Made by a program: the position numbers and the translations under genes | Shown: positions 10,084 through 17,623 of the stretch, piece after piece | Layout: each line of letters starts with the position of its first letter | How positions within the stretch are numbered: position 1 is the first letter of the stretch | From: JBGAPI01 sp044221335 | GTDB taxonomy: Bacteria > Pseudomonadota > Gammaproteobacteria > Xanthomonadales > Ahniellaceae | Assembly (NCBI GenBank): GCA_044221335.1 | Contig: JBGAPI010000019.1 | Span: 26,042 to 90,041, forward strand | Reading direction: 5' to 3' | DNA: 64,000 nt | Notes under the pieces: model-generated | Database searches by the model: none | The model's input: only the letters and a program-made list of their open reading frames with translations | Told to the model about the DNA's origin: nothing

Positions 10084-10159
10084 GGCGCTACCTCGGAGTT
10101 CGACGACAAGGACGGTCAGGGTAGCATCGGAGGCTGGGTCGACCAACGAAGGCCACCGC

Positions 10160-12262
10160 ATGCCGCGCAGCTCCCGGTTCCGCTCCTGCCCCCTGTGCGA
10201 GGCCATCTGCGGCCTCGACCTGCAGTTCGAAGACGGCAAGATGGTCGCGATCAAGGGCGACGCCGCCGACCCCTTCAGTCGCGGCCACGTCTGCCCCAAG
10301 GGCAACGCCATCCTCGACCTCGAGTCGGACCCTGACCGCCTGCGCCGCCCGCAGCTGCGCGACGGCAAGGGCTGGCGCGAGATCGGCTGGGACGAGGCAT
10401 TCGACCTTGCCGGACAGCGGCTCGCCGCCGTCCAGGCGGAGCATGGCGGCGACGCGGTGGCCGCCTACCTCGGCAATCCGAACGTGCACCACCTCGGGCA
10501 TCTCGCCTACCTGCCCTCGCTGCTTCGCCTGCTGAAGACCCGCAACGTCTACAGCGCCTCCTCGGTCGACCAGTGGCCGCACCAGTGGGTGGCCTGGGCG
10601 ATGTATGGCCATCAGTTCCTGCTGCCGATCGCCGACATCGATCGCACTGATTTCCTGCTGCTGCTCGGCGCCAATCCGGTCGCCTCGAACGGCAGCCTGA
10701 TGACCGCGACAGGCATCGCCGATCGGCTGAAGGCGCTGGCGAAGCGCGGCCGGCTGGTGGTGGTCGATCCGCGCCGCACCGAGACCGCGGCGCTGGCGAA
10801 CGAGCACCTGGCGATCCGGCCCGGCACCGATGCCTGGCTGCTGGTCGCATTGCTGCAGGCCCTGCTGCGACGTTCCGCGCCGCGCGTGGCCGCCATCGGC
10901 GACAGGATCAACGGACTGGACGAGGCGCTGGCGGCGATTTCGGCCGTCGAGACATGCGCTGTAGAGACGATTACCGGAATTTCCGGCGAACGAATCGACA
11001 CGCTGGCGGAGCAACTGCTCGCGGCCCCGAGCGCGGTCGCGTTCGGTCGCATGGGCCTGTCGACCCAGGCCTACGGCACGCTGTGCCAGTGGTTGTTGCA
11101 GCTGATCAATCTGGTCACCGGCAACCTCGACCGCGCCGGCGGCGCCCTTCCGAACGAGCCGGTGATCCCGGTCACCGGCCCCGGCACCTCGGCCGGGCAC
11201 TACGAGCGCTGGCGCTCCCGGGTACGAGGGCTGCCGGAATTCGCCGGTGAACTGCCGGTCGCCGCGCTGGCCGAGGAGATCGCCACGCCCGGCGCCGGAC
11301 AGGTTCGAGCGCTGGTCACCTGCGCGGGCAACCCGGTGGTGTCGACGCCGAACGGCCGGGCGCTCGCCGGACAGCTGGACGGCCTCGACTTCATGCTGTC
11401 GATCGACATCTACCGCAACGAGACCACCCGCCACGCGCACCTGATCCTGCCGCCGAGCTCGTTCCTGTCGCAGGACCACTACGACCTGATCTTCAATTCA
11501 TTCGCGGTGCGCCGCGTCGCGCGGCTGTCGACGCCGGTGCTGCCTCAGCCGGAGGACGAACGCGCGGACTGGCAGATCTTCAACGGCGTCACCGCGGCCT
11601 ACGCGCGCCACGCCGGCCGCGAGTTCCAGCCGCTGCCGCCGCCGCGCACGCTGGTGGCGATGGGACTCGCGCGCGGCGGCTCCGGACTCAGCCTCGCGGA
11701 CCTGGAGGCGGCGCCGCACGGCCTCGATCTCGGTCCGCTGGAGCCGTCCCTGCTGCGCCGCCTGCAGACCGCCAGCGGCAAGATCGAATGCGTACACCCG
11801 GTGCTGCTGGCCGAACTCGAGCACCTCGCCGCCGCGCGATCCGCCCCGACGGAGGTCGCTGCCGGCGAGGCCACGACGCTGCAGCTGATCGGCCGCCGCG
11901 ACCTGCGCAACAACAATTCCTGGATGCACAACGCGCAACGCCTGATCAAGGGCAAGCCGCGCCATCACCTCTACGTGCACCCCGACGACCTCGCCGCCCG
12001 CGGCATCGCCGACGGCGAGCGGGTGCGACTGTCCTCGCGGGTCGGCAGCATCGAAACCGAGGTCGAGGCCGACGCCGACCTGCTGCGCGGCGTCGTCTGC
12101 CTGCCGCACGGCTACGGCCACGACCTGGACGGCGTCCAGCTGACACGCGCGCGGCAGGTGGTCGGCGCCAGCTACAACGACCTCAGCGACCCGGAGCGGC
12201 TCGACCGGCCGAGCGGCAATGCGGCGCTGAACGGCCTGCCGGTGCACTTGTCGAAGCTGTAG
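10160..12262 (+). CDS. Molybdopterin-dependent oxidoreductase (4Fe-4S, formate dehydrogenase/BisC-like)
   Basis: A 700-residue enzyme. The N-terminus has CPLCEAICGL (C-x2-C-x3-C) with a fourth Cys in RGHVCPKGN about 27 residues on, the 4Fe-4S site of prokaryotic molybdopterin oxidoreductases. Conserved cofactor segments follow: GWDEAFDLAG, ASSVDQWPHQWVAWAMYG, LLGANPVASNGSL and VVVDPRRTETAALA. The C-terminal molydopterin-binding domain contains NNNSWMHN and RVRLSSRVGSIE. The molybdenum ligand is not obvious; the Ser in SSVDQ is a candidate. It lacks a TAT signal, so it is probably cytoplasmic. Moco synthesis genes lie at 25-28 kb. ATG 10160 is preceded by GAAGG. No electron-transfer subunit is adjacent, so the partner and substrate are unknown. 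Confidence 0.93.
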   Translation: MPRSSRFRSCPLCEAICGLDLQFEDGKMVAIKGDAADPFSRGHVCPKGNAILDLESDPDRLRRPQLRDGKGWREIGWDEAFDLAGQRLAAVQAEHGGDAVAAYLGNPNVHHLGHLAYLPSLLRLLKTRNVYSASSVDQWPHQWVAWAMYGHQFLLPIADIDRTDFLLLLGANPVASNGSLMTATGIADRLKALAKRGRLVVVDPRRTETAALANEHLAIRPGTDAWLLVALLQALLRRSAPRVAAIGDRINGLDEALAAISAVETCAVETITGISGERIDTLAEQLLAAPSAVAFGRMGLSTQAYGTLCQWLLQLINLVTGNLDRAGGALPNEPVIPVTGPGTSAGHYERWRSRVRGLPEFAGELPVAALAEEIATPGAGQVRALVTCAGNPVVSTPNGRALAGQLDGLDFMLSIDIYRNETTRHAHLILPPSSFLSQDHYDLIFNSFAVRRVARLSTPVLPQPEDERADWQIFNGVTAAYARHAGREFQPLPPPRTLVAMGLARGGSGLSLADLEAAPHGLDLGPLEPSLLRRLQTASGKIECVHPVLLAELEHLAAARSAPTEVAAGEATTLQLIGRRDLRNNNSWMHNAQRLIKGKPRHHLYVHPDDLAARGIADGERVRLSSRVGSIETEVEADADLLRGVVCLPHGYGHDLDGVQLTRARQVVGASYNDLSDPERLDRPSGNAALNGLPVHLSKL

Positions 12263-12277
12263 CGCCCGCGCGGCGCT
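12261..12277 (+). terminator. Hairpin starting inside the TAG stop codon
   Basis: AGCGCC (12261-12266), a 5-base loop, then GGCGCT (12272-12277). The first two bases are the last two of the oxidoreductase stop codon. No T-run follows, so if it ends transcription it does so weakly or with Rho. Confidence 0.4.
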
Positions 12278-12360
12278 CCTGTCCCCGTTCCGCCGACGCG
12301 GATGTCCCATCCGCGCTTCCGGTTTCGTACTACCGCCGAGCAACACATGAGGCGGAACCG

Positions 12361-13767
12361 ATGGACACTTCGTTGACGACGACCCTTCCCGCGACGGTAC
12401 GGCGGTGGCTGTGGATGGGTCTACTGTGGATGATCGGGTCGTCCGCCTCGGCGGCGGCCATTGGCGAGCTCGACACCGGCTTCGGCGGCAGCGCGCAGGG
12501 GCGCGTCCGCGTCCCGTTCAACCTCGGCGACAGCAACAACGACTCCGCGGTCGCTGTCCGGGTGATCGGCGACGGGCGGATCGTCTCGATCGGCTACGCC
12601 GACGTCTCCGGAATCGGCTCCGACGTGGCGGTCAGTGTGCGCCTTCCGGGCGGCCTCCCCGATCCCGGCATCGGCGCTGGCGGCCAGTACCACTTCCAGC
12701 CCAGCTTCGGCCCGGTCTTCACGGGCTTCGTATCGGCCGCCATCGACCTCGATGGCAGCTACTACATCGTCGCCTCCGTCGGCAACGCGATCACCACGGT
12801 CCGCTACGCGCTCGACGGCAGCGTGATCCGAGCCGCGGCGAGCTTCGGCGCGACGGGCCGCACCCTCAAGCCCAACCACGCCATCATCGATGCGCAGGGG
12901 CGGCTGGTGGTGGCCGGCGTGAGCAAGGACGCCAACATCAACGACGAGGCCCTGGACGACGGCTTCGTGACCCGGCTGACGGCCAGCGGCACGATCGACC
13001 CGGCCTTCCTGTTCCGCGTCATTTCGTTCACGCCGCTCGACCGGGATGACGTGTGGCGGGTGCGCGACGTCGGCGACGAGCGCTACGCGCTGTGCGGCCG
13101 CGTCGGATCGTTTTCCGGTTCCCAGCTGCTCGGGATGGCCGTGCTCAACCGTGACGGCAGCTTCGACACCAGTTTCAGCACGGACGGGATGCTGTTCGAA
13201 TCGGTGACCGTCGGCAACGTGAGCTACGACGCGACCTGCACCGACATGGGCGTGGTGCGCGCCGGCGGCATCACCCGATTCCTGGTCACCGGGCGGGCGC
13301 TGTCCGCCGGCTTCGCGCAGCCCTTCGTCCGTTCCTACGAGGCGAACGGCGCGCCGCAGTCCACCTACGGCAGCAACGGCACCCGCATGCTGGGCCTCGA
13401 GGGTCCCTTGTTCTCCTCCGTGGACTTCCCCGCCATCGCCATCGGCAACGGCGGCGACGACATCGGACGCGCCTACGTCGCCGTCAACGCCAGCAACATC
13501 GACGGCAGCAATCGCTTCGCCCTGGTCCGCCTGAACTCGCTCGGCGCACGCGACGTGAGCTTCGGCCCCAACGCCGACGGCGTCGTGTTTTCGACGTTCA
13601 GCGTGCCAGCGGTCGGCGGAACGCCGAAGGCCCTCGTGCCTGCCGGGATCGACCTGTCCCAGGACGGCATCGTCATCGGAGGCGGGATCGACGTCGCCAG
13701 CCCGGATTTCGACCTCGCGCTGGTCCGCTTCCACGGGCGCCGCGTGTTCGCCAACGGCTTCGAGTAG
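12361..13767 (+). CDS. Secreted delta-60-repeat beta-propeller-like protein with FANGFE C-terminus
   Basis: A 468-residue protein with a Sec signal peptide (hydrophobic core about residues 17-33, probable cleavage after SASA). The mature part has several delta-60-type repeats, recognisable as GELDTGFGGSAQGRV, DGSFDTSFSTDGML, SGTIDPAF and LGARDVSFGPNADG. These repeats are expected to build a beta-propeller-like surface domain. The chain ends VFANGFE, a short tail seen on many secreted proteins of Xanthomonadales; whether it is a sorting signal is unproven. ATG 12361 has a GAGGCGGA ribosome site. The role is unknown, probably extracellular or cell-surface. Confidence 0.82.
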   Translation: MDTSLTTTLPATVRRWLWMGLLWMIGSSASAAAIGELDTGFGGSAQGRVRVPFNLGDSNNDSAVAVRVIGDGRIVSIGYADVSGIGSDVAVSVRLPGGLPDPGIGAGGQYHFQPSFGPVFTGFVSAAIDLDGSYYIVASVGNAITTVRYALDGSVIRAAASFGATGRTLKPNHAIIDAQGRLVVAGVSKDANINDEALDDGFVTRLTASGTIDPAFLFRVISFTPLDRDDVWRVRDVGDERYALCGRVGSFSGSQLLGMAVLNRDGSFDTSFSTDGMLFESVTVGNVSYDATCTDMGVVRAGGITRFLVTGRALSAGFAQPFVRSYEANGAPQSTYGSNGTRMLGLEGPLFSSVDFPAIAIGNGGDDIGRAYVAVNASNIDGSNRFALVRLNSLGARDVSFGPNADGVVFSTFSVPAVGGTPKALVPAGIDLSQDGIVIGGGIDVASPDFDLALVRFHGRRVFANGFE

Positions 13768-13780
13768 GACCGTCCCATCG

Positions 13781-16411
13781 TCAACGGCCGCAGAGCTCGT
13801 GCATCGCTTCCACCCGGGAAGCGCGCCAGGCCGGCAGCGCGACGATCGCGGCCGCGCTTCCGACCAGGAGCAGCACCACGAGGCCGTGCGCCAGCGGCGA
13901 GAATGCGGCTGCCGGACCGATCACGCGCGATGCGAGAAGCGCGACGCCGAGGCCGAGCGGAACGCCGAACGCGAGGCCGATGCGGATCGGCGCGAACGCG
14001 CTGGCGTAGACCCAGGACCACAACGAACGCGCGCCGGCACCGAGCGCGATGCGGACGCCGATCTCGCGACGGCGGCTCTCGACCTGCCAGCGGGTCGCGC
14101 CGTAGAGCCCGATCAGGCACAGCACGAGCGCCACTGCCGCAAGGGTCGATGCCAGCTGGCGGGCGACCGCGACCGGCAGCAGCTGGCGATCGAGCAGGTC
14201 GACCAGCGGCCGCGGCTCGCAGGGCGTATGCGGCGCTAGCGCGAGGCAAAGACCACCGAGTTCCGCCCGCAGCGCCGGCGAGACCGCCTCGACCCGGAGC
14301 AGCAGTTCCCCAGCCTGCGCCGTGCTCTCCGCCAGCGGCAGGTAGACCATGCTCGCGTCGAGGCCGCTGACGGCAAGCCCGCTGGCGACATCCGCGGCGA
14401 CACCGAGGACGCGGACGCGCCGCACGCTGCCGTCGAGGTCGAGCTCGAACGGCGCACCGAGCGGCGATCGCCCCGGCCACAGCGCCGCCGCGGTCGCGGC
14501 GCTGACCACGACGCCGTCGTCGGCGTCGCCGGTCTCGCCGTGGCGGAACGCCCGGCCGGCCACGAGGTCGATGCCGACCGTCGCGAAGTAGCGCTCGTCG
14601 ACGAGATTGAATCCGACCCGGCGGACGACGCCGTCGACCGTGGCATCCGCGCGCATCGGGATGCCGGACAACGGCACGCGCGCGACCCGGGTGCTGCCGC
14701 GCACGCCGCCGACCTGCTCCACGCGCGCACGCAGCGCCGCATCGGGCGCCGGGTGCTGGAGGGCGACGAGCGTCCGCGGCGCATAGCCGAGATCCTGTTC
14801 CGCGACCCGCCCGCTCGCGACCAGCAGCAGTGCGGCGACGACCAGCAGCAGGTGGCTCGAACCGACCTGCGCGATCAGCAGCAGCCGGCGCAGACGCGAC
14901 CCGCGCAGGCTCGCCGGATCGATGCTGTCGCGCAGTGCAGCGCGCGCGGTGCCGCCGAGCACGCGCTGGTGCGCGACCAGGCCGCAGATCAGCGCCGCTG
15001 CCGGCGCCAGCAGCGCGAGCAGCGCCGCCGTGCCGTCGAAGCGCAGCGGCAGCGGTTCCAGGCCCTCCGCGAGCGCCAGGCCGAGCGCATGGCGATGCAG
15101 CGGTTCCGCGGCCGCGGCGACCAGCGCGAGGGCGAACAGTGCGGCGAGTCCGCCGACCACGCCGGATTCGATCAGCGTCGCTCGCAACAGGCGCCACGGC
15201 GATGCACCGAGACTGGCCCGGAGAGCGAGCGCCGACCGCTGGGCCAGCAGCCGCCCCACCATCAGCCCCGACAGGTTCGCGCTGGCGACCAGCAGCAGGA
15301 CCAGCAGCAGCGCCAGCACCGGCAGCAGCGCGATGCCGAGGTCCTCGGCCTCCGCCGCCGACAGCCGGCCCTGGCGCGACGGCAACGCCACGGCGACGCG
15401 CGCATCCGCCGCCCCCCGCTCGGGAACCGCGTTCAGCACGCCGGCGATGCGGGCGGCGACACGTCCCCCCGCATCGGGACCCGCCAGCACCGCGGTGACG
15501 GCGTAGAGCGGCGGCTCCGCCGCGACGAGATGGCGCGCCTGCCACAGGCGGAACTGCTCCGCCGGCAGCCAGAACTGCGGCGCCAGCGCATCGAGACCGG
15601 CCTGCCCGGGCGCGAGCACGCCGACCACGGTGTAGGAATCGCCGCCCAGCGTGAGGCTGCGGCCGACCACGGCAGGATCGGCCGCGGCCAGCGCGCGCCA
15701 GCCGCCGTCGCTCAGCACGATCGACGGCGTCGCCGCGGCCGCCGCGTCGCCCGCCGTCAGTGCCCGGCCGAGGGCCAACTGCGGCCGCCAGGCCTCGAAA
15801 TAGCCCGGACGTACAGCGGTGCCGTAGGCCGTCCGGCCGCCGGCGTCGGCGGTCAGTCGAACCGGCGCCCCGGCCAGCCACGCGCGGACCTCGGTGCCGA
15901 GCGCCGGCTGCAGCGCGTCGAGATCACGGTCGGACAGTCCGGGCACCGGCTCCCGCCGGTCGTTGCGCAGTTGCAGGTCGACCAGGGCCGCATCCCGCAG
16001 CGCCGATGGCAGTCCGCCCACGTAGTTCGCGTGGATGCCGGCAAGCAGCACCAGCGTGGCGGTCGCGAGGCCGAGCAGCGTGATCGCGGCGATCGGATAC
16101 GCGGGCCGTCGCAACAGCGCGCGCGTCGCGCTGCCGAGTTCCGTGAGCGCGCCGTCGATGAACGCGCTGCCCCGCACGCGGTCGATCTCGTGGCGATGCA
16201 GTTCGACCATGCCGAGCTCGACCTGCGCCTGGCGGGCCGCCTCGTCGGGCGACAGGCCGCGCGCGACCAGTTCCTCGATCCGGCAGTCGCGATGGAAGGC
16301 CAGCTCCTCGTCCAGTTCGATCGCGTGTCGCCGGCGCGCCCGCCAGCGCGACAGCGCCGGCCACAGTCGGGCGAGCAGCCGCTCGAGGCCCGCGCGACTC
16401 GAGCCGCTCAT
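13781..16411 (-). CDS. ADOP-type (duplicated MacB-like) ABC permease
   Basis: An 876-residue permease. Residues about 15-75 form the soluble prefix domain typical of these proteins (RRHAIELDEELAFHRDCRIE, then GLSPDEAARQAQVELG). After the first helix comes a periplasmic domain with FWLPAEQF. Then three helices with RSALALRASLGASPWRLLRA, a second helix set, a second periplasmic domain and a final FtsX domain with RRREIGVRIALGAGARSLW. The duplicated plan matches the ADOP family, whose function is poorly known. No ATPase gene is adjacent. It overlaps the PadR regulator by four bases (ATGA), a pairing seen repeatedly for ADOP genes. The Ala content and length are typical; no defect is seen. Confidence 0.88.
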   Translation of the reverse strand: MSGSSRAGLERLLARLWPALSRWRARRRHAIELDEELAFHRDCRIEELVARGLSPDEAARQAQVELGMVELHRHEIDRVRGSAFIDGALTELGSATRALLRRPAYPIAAITLLGLATATLVLLAGIHANYVGGLPSALRDAALVDLQLRNDRREPVPGLSDRDLDALQPALGTEVRAWLAGAPVRLTADAGGRTAYGTAVRPGYFEAWRPQLALGRALTAGDAAAAATPSIVLSDGGWRALAAADPAVVGRSLTLGGDSYTVVGVLAPGQAGLDALAPQFWLPAEQFRLWQARHLVAAEPPLYAVTAVLAGPDAGGRVAARIAGVLNAVPERGAADARVAVALPSRQGRLSAAEAEDLGIALLPVLALLLVLLLVASANLSGLMVGRLLAQRSALALRASLGASPWRLLRATLIESGVVGGLAALFALALVAAAAEPLHRHALGLALAEGLEPLPLRFDGTAALLALLAPAAALICGLVAHQRVLGGTARAALRDSIDPASLRGSRLRRLLLIAQVGSSHLLLVVAALLLVASGRVAEQDLGYAPRTLVALQHPAPDAALRARVEQVGGVRGSTRVARVPLSGIPMRADATVDGVVRRVGFNLVDERYFATVGIDLVAGRAFRHGETGDADDGVVVSAATAAALWPGRSPLGAPFELDLDGSVRRVRVLGVAADVASGLAVSGLDASMVYLPLAESTAQAGELLLRVEAVSPALRAELGGLCLALAPHTPCEPRPLVDLLDRQLLPVAVARQLASTLAAVALVLCLIGLYGATRWQVESRRREIGVRIALGAGARSLWSWVYASAFAPIRIGLAFGVPLGLGVALLASRVIGPAAAFSPLAHGLVVLLLVGSAAAIVALPAWRASRVEAMHELCGR

Positions 16412-16752
16412 CGCAGCGCCCCGAGGCTGGGGGTCTCGAGCACCCGCTCGAGGCAGTCGACGAAGCGCCGCCACTGCGCCGTGTCCTCGCGCAGCCGCGA
16501 ACGACCGTCGCGGGTGATCGTGTAGAACTTGGCACGGCGGTTGTTCTCGGAGGTTCCCCACTCGGCCTCGATGAGGCCCTGCGCTTCCAGCCGCGCCAGC
16601 GCCGGGTACAACGCGCCCTGCTCGACCGCCAGCTCGGCGCCGGAAGCGCGCTGGATCCGGAGCAGCACGCCATAGCCGTGCTCGCGGCCGAGCGACAGGG
16701 ACTTCAGCACCAGCAGGTCGAGCGTGCCGGGAAGAATGCTCGCGAAGTTCAT
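16408..16752 (-). CDS. PadR-family transcriptional regulator
   Basis: A 114-residue winged-helix regulator. The PadR N-terminal pattern is clear: LPGTLDLLVLKSL, GYGVLLRIQRASG, VEQGALYPALARLEAQGLI (the recognition helix region) and RAKFYTITRDGRSRL (wing). I chose ATG 16752 (MNFASILPG) because it has a strong GGAGAGAAG site; an in-frame ATG 12 codons upstream lies inside the promoter. It is first in a two-gene operon with the ADOP permease and probably represses it, relieved by an effector. Several repeated boxes upstream support autoregulation. Confidence 0.93.
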   Translation of the reverse strand: MNFASILPGTLDLLVLKSLSLGREHGYGVLLRIQRASGAELAVEQGALYPALARLEAQGLIEAEWGTSENNRRAKFYTITRDGRSRLREDTAQWRRFVDCLERVLETPSLGALR

Positions 16753-16756
16753 CTTC

Positions 16757-16804
16757 TCTCCTAATCGATTTAGGGAGAATAGTCCCACTCTCCTAAGTTG
16801 ACAA
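16757..16804 (-). promoter_or_regulatory. padR promoter with three TAGGGAGA/TCTCCTA boxes
   Basis: On the minus strand a TTGTCA -35 (16799-16804) is spaced 17 bp from a TATTCT -10 (16776-16781). Three related boxes overlap it: TCTCCTAA at 16757-16764, TTTAGGGAGA at 16769-16778 and CTCTCCTAAG at 16788-16797, in alternating orientation as on the + strand. This is the expected arrangement for an autorepressing PadR dimer. The box nearest the gene also overlaps the ribosome site. The operator is inferred from position and symmetry. Confidence 0.6.
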
Positions 16805-16957
16805 GGAGAGCGGGACGAGGGAGCGCTGGGGACACGCGACGCTTCCCGGCAGGCATCGGATCGCCGGGGGATCCGACCCGCAGCGCTCGACCACGGAACT
16901 CCCGCTCGGCTCGCCGCGAGCCGTGCAGGCGAACCGCCACGCCACGGCCGTCCGGTT

Positions 16958-17533
16958 TCAGCCCGCCGGCTTCACGCGCGGAATTGCCGCAGCGATGAAA
17001 TCGCGCAGCTCGTCGATGTCGCGGAAGCTGCCGGACTTGCTCGCCAGGACGCGGCGCTCCGCATCCAAGAGCACCGTGTGCGGCAGTCCACCCTGTGCGG
17101 AGGCGAACGGCGCCACCTCGTTCGCGCCGGAGGAGGTGTCCATCAGCACGACCAGCCCGTCGAGCCGGTGCTGGCCGACCGCTCCGGCGACATCGGACTC
17201 CGTATCGGCGCCGATCGCGAGCACCGTGAGGCGCTCCCGCCCGTACTCGGCCTGCGCCTGCTGCAGCAGCGGCAGTTCCTGCATGCACGGACTGCACCAG
17301 TAAGCCCAGAGATTGATCAGCAACGGGCGCCCCGCGAACTCGCTCAGCGCATGCACCTTGCCCGCGGGATCCGGCAGCCGGAGGTCCGGCGCCCGCTGGC
17401 CGATCGCGAGCGGCGCGGTCGCGGTCGGCGTCGCCGGATGGCCGGCCTCCATCCGCTCGAAGTGACGTTGAACCCCGAGTGCCCCGGCGAACACCGCCGC
17501 CGTGATGACCAGCCAGAGGATCGCGCGCTTCAT
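16958..17533 (-). CDS. TlpA/ResA-like thiol:disulfide thioredoxin, membrane-anchored
   Basis: A 191-residue protein with a single N-terminal membrane segment (LWLVITAAVFAGALGV) and a periplasmic AhpC/TSA-thioredoxin domain. The active site is WCSPC (about residues 79-83), preceded by the TlpA pattern PLLINLWAYWC and followed by MQELPLL. The cis-Pro region is GGLPHTVLL. Family members reduce or isomerise disulfides, for example in cytochrome c maturation. It stands alone between the PadR module and the GGDEF gene. Confidence 0.88.
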   Translation of the reverse strand: MKRAILWLVITAAVFAGALGVQRHFERMEAGHPATPTATAPLAIGQRAPDLRLPDPAGKVHALSEFAGRPLLINLWAYWCSPCMQELPLLQQAQAEYGRERLTVLAIGADTESDVAGAVGQHRLDGLVVLMDTSSGANEVAPFASAQGGLPHTVLLDAERRVLASKSGSFRDIDELRDFIAAAIPRVKPAG

Positions 17534-17623
17534 CCCGGGTCCTGCACGGTCAAGGGAGAACGATGATAGCCGATGTGCGACGACAGGACGCGCGGCTGGG
17601 CGGTTCCATGAGACCGCCGACGG

